A stretch of 64,000 nt of DNA, taken from assembly GCA_000750105.3 (NCBI GenBank), contig JPHH03000003.1, positions 62,001 to 126,000 of the forward strand, given 5' to 3'. This DNA is from Tolypocladium sp. Sup5 PDA-1. Taxonomy: Eukaryota > Ascomycota > Sordariomycetes > Hypocreales > Ophiocordycipitaceae. The notes beneath the pieces were generated by a model, which did not search any database, was not told the origin of the DNA, and saw nothing but the letters and a program-made list of their open reading frames with translations. Positions within the stretch are counted from its first letter, which is position 1; every line of letters begins with the position of its first letter. The position numbers and the translations under genes were made by a program. This document shows, one piece after another, positions 33,590 through 44,012 of this stretch.

Positions 33590-33604
33590 AGATAAGGACT
33601 ATCG
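33590..33604 (-). promoter_or_regulatory. paired GATA sites upstream of niaD
   Basis: AGATAAG at 33590-33596 on the plus strand, and CGATAG read on the minus strand at 33599-33604. The two oppositely oriented HGATAR matches lie within 15 bases, 60-75 bases beyond the NIT4/NirA palindrome. Paired GATA sites are typical of strong NIT2/AreA binding. Confidence 0.5.
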
Positions 33605-35070
33605 TATCTCAGCGGAGATGCACCGTTCAAACTAATTGAACATTCCCCAGAGTCGGCGGCCCCGAAAACTCGGGGACGGCTCTCGGAGGCTTCTCCACGG
33701 CATCGATCCTTAGAAAGGGTTTGAGATTCCCGTCATCGTGCTACAAAAAGAGCGTCGCAAGCGCCCTTGAGGTTGACGATGTCACACTCGACTCGGTCGA
33801 GCGGTGTCAGGATCGCCGGGCCCGGGCGGCAGGTCCCTTTGTGCAGGGTCCTTATTCCTGAGTACTTGCCATTGGACCTTTCTGTTGTCATGACGGGGAA
33901 TGGGAGACGAAAACCAAAGTGCTGGCGAAACCGTGCCTCAGATGGACCAGGTTTATCGCCATACTTGGGCCAGCTGGGACTAGGCAGCCGTTGCGAGTTC
34001 CAACCCCAAGTCTCCCCAGGAGGCCATCTGATCTGCCGACAACCTGTGCAAAGGGTTCCCAATCGCTATCGGGCCAGTCAATTGTACGTACTTCGTACCT
34101 GGCTTGCCTGGCAACTGGGTAAGGGGATCCATTTTGCGCTATCAGAGATAAGGCGGATGTGGCGCCCTGATAACTTGGTCGAGGCAAGGGTCGGAAGTGC
34201 TTATCGAACCCGTGAGTCGAGTTGCGAGAAGCACGATTGGAGCTGGCTGACTGGCTTATTAGGTTGGACCAGAGCGAGCTGAACTGTTCTAATCGACCAA
34301 AGGAGCAGACAGACGTCGTCGTGGTTTGGCAGAGACTTTGAGCCTCACTCACCTGCGATGCTGCGTGTCGCCTCGCCAGTCGGCACTGTGGCCGGCAGCC
34401 TGGCCGCCCAAGTTGGCAACTGGGCACGCCTGTTGGCCATCAACCAGCTGTATCTGCACAAAAGGAGCTGCAGGTTGAGCATGCGGCCAATGAGTGTGCA
34501 CGTACTTCGTACGTTATGTACGCGGTATTAGTCGTTAGGATCACCAGTTGGAGAGAGTGACGGGAGCGATGGAATGGAGCGGCAGCTGTCGCCAGAACAA
34601 TGTTCCGATGCCGCCTGTCTACTCTGTACAAGCACAGCGCTGCATGCCATTAGGTAATCTCGGGTCGCTTGGGTTCTCATCGCTGTGGCTCTGAAGCTTC
34701 CAGCGCCACAGAGGCCCAGCTGCAGCGCCCCAGGGCGATGGTCCCAGGCGCCGGGGCTAGCGGGAGCCTCTGGACATGCAGGCCTTTTATTACGGAACCT
34801 TCCCTTGCGCCTCGGCGAATTGCACCGTTTGGTTGACCTCGAACAAGGAATCAAACACGCGTCACTCGCGGTCACTGACCAGACGCCTCGCCGCTACAAA
34901 CTCGCACCCATGCTGGCTCATCTTGCCCGACTGCAATACCACTTTCTGGGGCAGTACATCCCATAGTGGTCCCGCGCCCGAATGTAGCGCCTACGTTACC
35001 ACATCCACCCACACCTGTCCAACCCTCGCCATCAAGAGCCCATATCTAGGTCGCAGCTGGTGGTGTCGCT

Positions 35071-38000
35071 ATGGATCGCGCAAGGAAGCGTAAGTCGCAC
35101 GCGCTTTGATCGTGCCCTCGAGCTCTCGCCCAGGCGCTGACCAGTCCACAGGCGAGCTGCGCTCCCTCAACGAGAGAGCTTGGTGCGGCGAGAAAGGTTC
35201 GTCTTCAGCCTCCCCCTTCGCCCCTCCACCCCTCCAGGAGACACACGCCCACGCCTGCTGCGATGCTGACCTCGCCACTCCAGATCTGCTCCCCGTCGGC
35301 AGTGCGCTCGATTCCTCCCTCAAGAAGAACACGGCATTCATCAAGCGACTGCGAACCGCCGTCACCGCCGCTACCCTCGGCACCTTCTTGCAGGAGATCC
35401 GAACGCTGAGCTTGCATAAGTACTTGTCCGAGATTATATCTGCCTGCTATGAGGGCCTCTGCAAACTCAAGTCGCCTGGGGAGATCGAGGCGGGAGTCGA
35501 AATCGTGAGCGCCCTCCATCAGCGCTTTGGCCCTGCCGAATTCACCGAGTATCTCGCCTGGCTGCTTGGCAAAGGAATGGCCACGCCCGACAAGAGCTTC
35601 CTCAAGACTCTGGCCCCGGAAGCCCGCGAAAAGGAAGAGAAAGAACGCATCACCCGCCAGCGGTCACTCTTGCGTGTCATCACCGAGCTCTGGCTCGTGG
35701 GCGTCCTCCGCACTCTAGACGATGCCAGCAGGCCCGATGACGCAACCAAAGGTGCAGCCGGCAAGACTGCCGAACTCAAGCCGCGCAGCAACTCCTCCAA
35801 CAAGGGGGGTAGTGCTGAGCCATTCCCCCTTGAGGTTCTCAAGGACCTTCTGGGGTACGATCGGGAGCATGCAAACCTCCCCTTGCTCGTTGTCTTCGTC
35901 AAAGCTTTTGGCTGGGACATCCTTGGTATCAAGTCGGCAGGGTCTGAAGGGCGAAAGACTGTGGAGGAGGACGGCGTGGCAAATGCAGCCAACGCAAGCC
36001 ATCAAGACGCCGAGGGCATCAACGACCCACCCGTGTCAGACCAGCCCTTCACATCCCCGGACGAGGCCGAGCGCTTTCGAAGCGTTTTGAAGCGGTATTT
36101 CGACGATGTTGCGGCGCATATTGTCCGAGATCAAAAGTCTATCCAGTCCCAAGCTCGACGGAATGCCGAAGCCTACGTCAAGTCTGGCGAAGTCTTTGAG
36201 GATCGCCGAGCCAACTATGAGAAACTGGTCAAAGCTCAGGACCGACTGGTCTCCAACGCGCAGGTCGTCGCCGATGCTATTGGCGCTGAAATACCGGACC
36301 TGAAGGGCTCGGACGACTCGTTTGCATCGTCGAGCGGCGCCATTGGCCTAGTCAAGACGGGTGACTACTTGCGATCCATGGGCGAAGGGCCCGGCATCTG
36401 GGCAGACGAGGACGAGCGTCGGTTCTACGAAAACTTGGTCGACCTCAAAGGCAAGGTTCCACCTATTCTACTCGAGGACGGCAGGAAGAAGAAGCCAGAT
36501 GCCGACGAGCAAGTTGGCAAGAAGGTTGAGCCGAGTGACGCATCGGATGCCACCAAAGCAGTCGAGGCGGCCGCCGATGATCAGTCCACGGCCATCGCCA
36601 ACAAGACAATTGGAGCTCAGGTCGATGCGCTGCTGGCGCGGCTGCCTGAGCTTACCAACAAGGAAATCATCGACCAGACCGCCGTTGACTTCTGCTTTCT
36701 CAACTCCAAGGCATCGCGCAATCGCCTTGTTAAAGCTTTGACGGAGGTACCCAAGGGCCGAAGCGATCTGCTTCCATCCTGGTCCCGCCTGGTTGCTACT
36801 CTTGGCCGATACATGCCAGACGTCCCCAAAGGGCTTGTGGACTATCTCGACGCCGAATTTCGCAGCTTGCAACGCCGCAAGGAGAAGGATTTCCTCGGCC
36901 AAGTCCGACTCAGCAACATTCGTTATCTTGCAGAGCTTACCAAATTCGGCGTCGTCCCCGAGCATGTCGTGTTCCACTGCCTCAAAGTCAGTCTGGATGA
37001 CTTTTCTCGAATGAACATCGAGATTCTTTGCAACTTGATCGAGAACTGCGGCCGATACTTGCTAAAGAATCCAGACACAGCACCGCGAATGGTGAGCTTT
37101 CTGGAGACACTGCAACGCAAGAAGTCGGTGCAACATATCGGCCAGCCCGAGAGGATGCTCATCGACAATGCTGTGTACTACGTTGATCCCCCCGAGAGGC
37201 CTGCAATTGAGCAGAAAGACCGGACGCCCATGGAACTCTTCGTCCGAAAGCTTTTGTACAACGACCTAACCAAAAGAAACTACGGGAAGATTCTGAAGCA
37301 AATTCGAAGGCTTCATTGGGAAGAAGCCGAGGTACGTATTTCGAAATCGATGGTCCAAGTTGAGTAGCTCCCATGACTGACCTTGGCTTCAGGTTGTCTC
37401 CATTTTGGAGAAGGTCTTCTCCAAGCCCGGGAAGGTCAAGTACGGAAACATCCACCTTCTCGGAATTCTGTTGAGCGCCCTGCACCGCTATCATCCCGAG
37501 TTTGTCGTCAAAGTCATCGACAATGTCATCGAGTCCGTTAGCTTCGGGCTGGAGCAGAACGATTTCAGGTTCTTTCAGCGCCGTGTCGCAGAAGTGAAGT
37601 ACCTGGGGGAGCTCTACAACTATCGCATGCTGGAGCACCCTGTCATATTTGACACAATGTACAAGATCATGACGTTTGGATATGGTAAGCTGGCAAAGCC
37701 CTTCTACGAAAAGCCACCTGTGCCCGAGCTCACAAATCCCAGGTGGTCCCCCTGTCCCTGGGCGGTTTAACCCATTCGACCCGCCAGACGACTTCTTCCG
37801 AATCCGTCTCGTTGCCACCGTACTGGAGACTTGCGGCATGTTCTTTAACCGAGGAGCTGCAGGAAAGAAACTGGACTACTTTTTGTCCTTCTTCCAGGTA
37901 TGTCGGCTCAGGTATCCCCGTGCCAAGTACCCTTTTGGCTGATTCCGTCGACAGTACTATGTCAACACGAAGGCATCGCTTCCGATGGAAATCGAGTTCG

Positions 38001-38963
38001 TCGTGCAAGACATCTTTGCGATTACTCGACCACAGTGGAAGCTGGCCGCCAACCTGGACGAAGCCTCCAAAGCTTTCCAGCTGGCCATAGCCCAGGACCA
38101 AAAAACGGCAGGAGCTGACAAAGCAGCTGAACCAGACGAAGGCACGAGTGGAGCATCGTCTGAAGACGAGAATGGGGATGGCGATGAGGTTGAGGCGTAT
38201 GGCGATGGCGAGGACGAAAGTGCCTCGGAAGAGGACGATGGCGAGGTAGGCAAATTCCTTTACTTTCACAGAATGCTCAACTGATATTTGGACAACAGGA
38301 GGACGACGATGACTCGGCGCATGAGAGCGACTTCAATGAGGAGGCGATCGTTGTAACTCGACAAGAGGAGACGGTCGATCCGGAAGACGAGGCAGAGTTT
38401 GAACGGGAGTACGCCAAGATGATGGCCGACAGCCTTGAATCTCGGAAGTTCGAACGCAAGCAGCTGTTCGATGTTCCGCTACCAGTTCGGCCCAAGAATC
38501 GCGATCCTTCGACGCCTATGGCACCGGGCGAAGAAGGCCCAGCGAGGATTCCGAGTACTACCATGGCCTTTTCGCTTCTGACCAAGAAAGGCAACCGCCA
38601 ACAGGTTCGGCAGCCGCCCCGTGCCGTTATTCCATTAATTGCTTTGGCTGACATGAATTTCAGACGAGAAAGGTGGAACTGCCATCTGATTCGACGTTTG
38701 CCATCGCCATGAAGACGCAGCAGCAAGCAGAGAAGGAAGAACAGCAGCGCATCAAGAGCCTGGTCCTGAACTACGACCTTCAACAAAGCGAAGACCAAGA
38801 AGGTGAGTCTATGCCGCTACAATCGACCCGCCACGGAAGTTGTGTTGACACCTCCATAGGCAGTGACCGACCGGCGACGTTCTATCACAACCGGATTGAA
38901 AGACCGAGTAAGGATCGGGGCCAGAGGATTCGGAAGTTGCAGCTGAGCGACGTCGATTGGTGA
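35071..38963 (+). CDS. UPF2: nonsense-mediated decay factor Upf2/Nmd2
   Basis: Nine exons: 35071..35089, 35152..35196, 35284..37331, 37393..37684, 37743..37897, 37955..38245, 38299..38604, 38664..38802 and 38860..38963; 1132 residues. The start MDRARKR-ELRSLNERAWCGEK-DLLPVGSALDSS is obtained only by splicing two small exons. Three MIF4G domains follow (first at SLKKNTAFIKRLRTAV; second around ALLARLPELTNKEIIDQTAV; third from RRLHWEEAEVVSILEKVFSK to GRFNPFDPPDDFFRIRL). An acidic stretch after about residue 880 precedes the C-terminal Upf1-binding part (FYHNRIERPSKDRGQRIRKL, QLSDVDW). Upf2 bridges Upf1 and the exon-junction protein Upf3 in cytoplasmic decay of mRNAs with premature stops. All splice phases agree; an unspliced start at 35106 would lose the conserved N-terminus. 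Confidence 0.95.
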
Positions 38964-40158
38964 AGGGAACATGGACACGGACACGCCTCAGCGCAATGCG
39001 GGACCGGTCATTACACAAGCAAACGTGTGCTGTCGCCGTTTGCACTCAGAGAAGCACGGCTAGCCACCGCGATTTTCTGGTACCGTGGGGCCCAGCCCCC
39101 CAGCAGGGTCACCAGTGTTTGAAGGCCCAGCTGCAACAAAAAGACTCTCGTATTGTACGGGCGGTTGGTTCTGCTGAACCCCGCAGGGCAATCGCAGACG
39201 ATGCCACGTCACTGCGGAGAGGGTCTCCGAGCTGTTTGCGAGGAGACGGACCAGGATGCCCATTCAGGCCCCCCTGCATAGCGGATGAGACACTGCTGTG
39301 GACTGCTTGGAAAGGGAGGGACGGATCTGTGACGTGCTAAAGCTGCGGAGGCACCAACACTGCTGCGAGGCAGACATGGGAGGACCTGTCATCTCGAAGT
39401 TGGTTGAGATGATGGGATGATGCGGGGAGTTGGGCGCGACAGCGGATCTACCATGGCCTTCCATGAGCTCTTGCACGCTTAGATGCCGCAGCTGGTCCCT
39501 TGTAAGAAAGGAGTGGAATGCGCCATCGCTCTCATCGGGATGAGAGCAAAGGAATCCGCGTGCGGACTACTAGCCAGTCGTTTGCCAGGATGTTGCGTTG
39601 GGTGAACGTCGTCTTGTTGTCACCGTGCTTGGGGTGTTCTGTTCCCTGTGCTCGTGCCGTTACTGCCTGACCTGACAGAGGCACCTACCTGCTTTGCCGA
39701 CCTACGTACGATGATGTCAATTTCTGTAGGTATGAAACGCGCAGCTGCCGAAGCACGTGGTTCTGGATGCGAGGGAGCGGCGCGACGGCAAAATTTCACA
39801 AGCCTAGCCAAGAGAGAGACTGGCTGCTTCTCCTTCTTCTTCTTTCATCCTCATTCTCATACGGTACGCCGTCTGTTGCGAACTGTTGCAGAGGCTGTGA
39901 TCCGCAAGGCGCGCCCTGCCAACAGCGGGAGACTGCTGCAGACCACTGCGGATGCAAACGACGCGGCGAAGCTCAGACCTCGTGCTGGCCTTGTGCAACA
40001 AGGAGAAAAGCCTTTAGCACAGCCCGCGGGCCCAGATCTTTCGGCCCTGGAAACAGTTTCCGTCCTCGATACTCCGCACTCGAACTCAGATCGTCGTCGC
40101 CGTCGTCGTCGCCACTGCCGCCGTCTCATGATCCGACTCTCAGCGTTTGCGGTTCAAC
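38964..40158. other. intergenic, UPF2 to GT2 gene
   Basis: About 1.2 kb: UPF2 3' region and promoter/leader of the glycosyltransferase gene, with CTTCTTCTTC and CATTCTCATAC tracts at 39825-39865. Open frames here (for example 39648-40322) show no family similarity and run into the real gene in another frame. Confidence 0.5.
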
Positions 40159-42510
40159 ATGGCCGTCCCCGAGCAATGGCCTGTCAAGGACGTATGTCCT
40201 CCCCCGACCAGGGCGCCCTTGTTTCTCTCGCAATTTGCTCGTGGCTAGGTATTGGCCAGGATGATGCTGACTGCGAGTGTTCTAGATCGTGTACACGGCC
40301 ATCGTCGGGGTCGTCATGCTGATGGCATGCCTCGAATGGTTCCTCTGGCTCGCGGCATTCACGTACTGCTTGTTTAAGGTATTCCGAAAGGCGGAGCACT
40401 GGTCCATCCGAGTTCTCTGCGTTCTCGTGGGCCTTGCCTTTGCCCTGCTTCGGTATGTCCGCTGCCGTTCGACACCCCATCACGGCGGCATCACAGTTGA
40501 CAAGACTTGCTCAGCTTCATCTTTCTGCCCATAATGGTGGTGACCCTGCCCCTGCCGAGCCAAATCTCCAAATACTGGCCCCCGGCCGTCGTCTCCTTCC
40601 TGCAGTGGTTTGCGTTCTGGAGCTTTGCCATCCTCCTCACTGTTCCCTGGCTCTTCTGCATATACCAGCTTGTCACCAACCAGCTGGGCCGCACAAAGCG
40701 CATCAAGCGGGTGCTTGACGATGTGACGGCCCCCAAGGTGGTCGTCGTCATGCCTTGCTACCGGGAGGAGCCCGAGCTGCTCGTCAAGGCCGTCAATTCG
40801 GTCGTCGACTGCGACTACCCGCCGGCCTGTATCCACGTGTTCCTCTCCTTCGACGGCGAGCAGGTGGACGAGCTGTACCTCAACACCATTGACAAACTCG
40901 GAGTGCCGCTGACAATGAGCACGTACCCTAGGAGCATCGACGTGACCTACAAGGCGGCCCGCATCACCATATCCCGTTTCCCCCACGGCGGCAAACGGCA
41001 CTGCCAAAAGTCTACCTTCAAGCTCATCGACAGGGTTTATGCTCAGTACCTCAAGAGGAATGACAACCTCTTCATTCTCTTCATCGACTCGGATTGTATC
41101 TTGGACAAGGTTTGCCTGCAGAACTTTGTCTATGACATGGAGCTCAGCCCCGGGAACTCGAGGGACATGCTTGCCATGACGGGCGTCATCACGTCGACGA
41201 CGCGCAAGCACAGCATCATCACGCTGCTACAGGACATGGAGTACATCCATGGCCAGCTGTTTGAGCGCACAGTCGAGTCGGGCTGCGGCTCGGTGTCGTG
41301 CCTACCGGGTGCACTGACGATGCTCCGTTTCTCGGCCTTTAGGAGGATGGCCAAGTACTACTTTGCGGACAAGGCGGAACAGTGCGATGACCTCTTTGAC
41401 TTTGCCAAATGCCATCTGGGCGAAGACCGGTGGCTCACCCACCTCTTCATGATCGGCGCCAAGAAGCGTCATCAGATCCAGATGTGCACGTCGGCGTTTT
41501 GCAAAACCGAGGCCGTGCAAACCTATCGGTCCCTGGTTAAGCAGAGGCGCCGATGGTTCCTGGGCTTCATCACCAACGAGGTGTGCATGCTGACGGACTG
41601 GCGGCTGTGGAAGCGGTACCCGACGTTGATCGTGGTGCGCTTCATGCAGAACACCATCCGGACAACGTCGTTGTTGTTCATCATCATGGTCCTGGCACTC
41701 CTGACGACGGTGGTCAAGGTGGACAACCTGCCTGTCGGCTTCATTGCCGTCTCGCTAGGCCTCAACTGGTTGCTAATGCTTTACTTTGGGGCCAAGCTGC
41801 GGCGGTTTAAGATCTGGCTGTACCCGGTCATGTTCCTCTTGAACCCGTTCTTCAACTGGTACTACATGGTCTACGGGATATTCACGGCAGGCCAGCGAAC
41901 ATGGGGCGGGCCGCGGGCTGATGCGGCGGCGGCGGACACCAACACGACGGCCCGAGAAGCTGCTGAGCAAGCAGAGATGCAAGGCGACGAGCTCAACGTG
42001 GTGCCGGAGTCGTTCAAGCCAGCTCAGGAGGCGCGGAGAGCGGCGAGCAAGTCGCAGGCACAGGGCGTCATGCTCGGCCGCAAGAGAAGCGTGGTACGGC
42101 CGCCAGACAAGATTGATGGCAAGTTTTCGGCTCGACAGAGGACAGCCACGGGCGTGTACGCGCACCCTGACGAGACGGAGGCCAGTTCTGCGCTGATGGG
42201 AGGGACGGCCTCCCCGCCGGTGTCTTACTGGACTGGCGACTGGCGCGACTCGCTTGACAGCTTGAACTCGAACAGAGCAGATGAGAAGGTGGCGTATGTC
42301 GGGGTCCAAGTTGACAGGTTCATGGGAGACGAGGATCGGCGCAAGTATGTGATAGCACAACAAGCCCAAACTCAGCGCCATGATAAAGATGAAGAGCCCA
42401 TGGAAGCATACCCGGGGCCTAGCTCGCAGCCGGCAAGAGGTGAGCTGGCGCCGCTGTATAGAGACGCGAAGGCGAAGACGCACGACGAGTACATTGGCAG
42501 GGCAATATAG
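40159..42510 (+). CDS. GT2 membrane glycosyltransferase, chitin-synthase-like
   Basis: Three exons, 40159..40191, 40286..40452 and 40515..42510, 731 residues. After a short N-terminus there are about four hydrophobic helices, then a cytosolic GT2 catalytic domain. It shows VVVVMPCYREEPELL (first part of the nucleotide site), FLSFDGEQVDELY, FILFIDSDCILD (D-x-D type), SCLPGALTMLRFSAF, GEDRWLTHLFM (catalytic ED) and KQRRRWFLGF (the QxxRW motif as QRRRW). More helices follow near residues 450-540. The C-terminal 190 residues are hydrophilic and disordered. SCLPG-TM-R, EDRWLT and QRRRW are chitin-synthase signatures, but the short length and lack of a myosin, cytochrome b5 or CHS_N domain put it outside the main classes. 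It best fits the divergent fungal chitin-synthase-like/GT2 enzymes tied to hyphal surface growth. Its product is unproven. Confidence 0.85.
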
Positions 42511-44012
42511 AGAGTGGCATGTCGAGGAGGGAAGCACGAACGGGTTGTTTGACATGGACGGGCGTTGTGATTGGGCCCACTTCTAGACTACATGCATGTC
42601 TCTACAGTCTACTTATGGATATGTCTACAGAAAATGAACAGACGTTTGAACACGCAGGACCGCAGAACCAGAGACGCATTGTTGACATGAGAAGCCAAGA
42701 AGCAAACAACCAACGACTACGCCCCTGGACGGATGCGTGAGTCACCGGAGCATGTGGGATAGACAAGCTGGCGGCATCTTTGATGGATTTCAGGCGAAAG
42801 ACGGATGTATTGCGTGCTCCATGAGTAGACGCTTTAGTTCCACGTCAGTGCAGCATCGCCGTTCACCGACAAACAAGCACAGCCACTGAATCCAGTGGTC
42901 CTTTTCAGTGGTAACTGTAGTCCGTATACCCGGCAACCTGACAGGAACCAGGAAACTGAGCTGCGCCAAGCATTGGCCGTACGACCCGACGTCCATCCCG
43001 GCAAGTCGACTACGTACAGATTATATGAGAAGAACGAAACTATTGGCTGAGCAGGCAGGCGCCGGTACGGGAAAGAGACATGGGGATTTGAGCAGGACGC
43101 GCGCATTTGCCTTGTTGATGATGCTGTGCTTGTGAGGACGATGGACAAACCACATGCAAAGTAAACAACAACATAATTACAGCTCGAGTATGTAAGTTAC
43201 TTGATGGCTGTTGCAAACAGCTGAGCTTGCCCACGAACGGGCATCTCATCGGAGTACGGATTACGGACTAATCCGTACATATCCGTACATATCCCTACGA
43301 GTACAAATAAAAGGCCCACTGACCCATGTTGCCAGCCAGCTGCCAAGCCCGCAAGCCAGCATCTGGCAAGGCAGCAAAACGGGCGTAACGGGATGGCTGC
43401 TTGGCTGCTCGCTGCCGCTGGAAGTTTGGAGCACCGTCTGGAAAATTCTGCGGCCTTCTACGCAAAACTGAGCGGTACCTCGACTCGCAGTGGCGGGGCT
43501 CGCGCGGGCAGGTACACATCGGTGGCGTCACAGGCAAACGGGTACCGACCCTCACCAGCAGCCCCGCGATGATGCAAAGTAGCCGCCAGCGATAAAGGCA
43601 GCTGTTGGCAGTACTTTTCTAGCTGCAGGTGCCAGTAGTGCCCGACTCCCATCACACACCGCCCACCACCACCACCACCACCACCACCAACCGCCCACCA
43701 CCCAAAAGTTGGCCCAATCTTTCTTCAATAGACCAACTGGATCCCATCCCGAACTGGCTTCGTGCTTCTCCAAGCTCAAGATTTTCTTGCCCGCCAACTC
43801 ACAACCCACAACTCACCCTCCTACGTACGACTCTGCGACTCTGCGACTCTGCCCTCTGCAGGACAACCTCTCGACCTCGTATCTGCGCCGTCGTCCATCC
43901 CGCGCCTGCACGACGTCTTCCCCCGCCGCTTCGTTGTGCGCCGCGCCGATCAGTAGGCCACGAAAAATAGAGACCACCACATAGCAGGGAAAAGCAACAA
44001 AATACAGCGACA
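42511..44012. other. intergenic, GT2 gene to SSE1
   Basis: About 1.5 kb without a gene. Contains the richest TCCGTA/TACGGA cluster of the window (43253-43305), a CAC repeat (43662-43690) and a triple CTCTGCGACT-like repeat (43828-43852) in the SSE1 leader. Confidence 0.5.
43253..43305. repeat. cluster of TACGGA/TCCGTA inverted units
   Basis: GAGTACGGATTACGGACTAA followed by TCCGTACATATCCGTACATA and TCCCTACGAGTAC: two TACGGA units facing two TCCGTA units, able to form a hairpin. Similar units occur singly or paired elsewhere in intergenic parts of the window. Confidence 0.7.

Larger units (their letters stand above)
33191..35070. other. divergent promoter region, niaD / UPF2
   Basis: About 1.9 kb. 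The left 420 bases hold the nitrate-control elements listed separately. Further right are two GTACTTCGTAC palindromes (34088-34098 and 34502-34512). An ORF of 171 codons at 33767-34282 has no family similarity and is not called. Confidence 0.5.

Noticed and set aside
33767..34282. 171-codon open frame between niaD and UPF2
   Set aside because: No similarity, no good start context, and it overlaps a dispersed palindromic repeat.
39648..40322. 224-codon open frame before the GT2 gene
   Set aside because: It runs into the GT2 first exons in a different frame and has no domain; the GT2 exons have clear splice sites and conserved protein.
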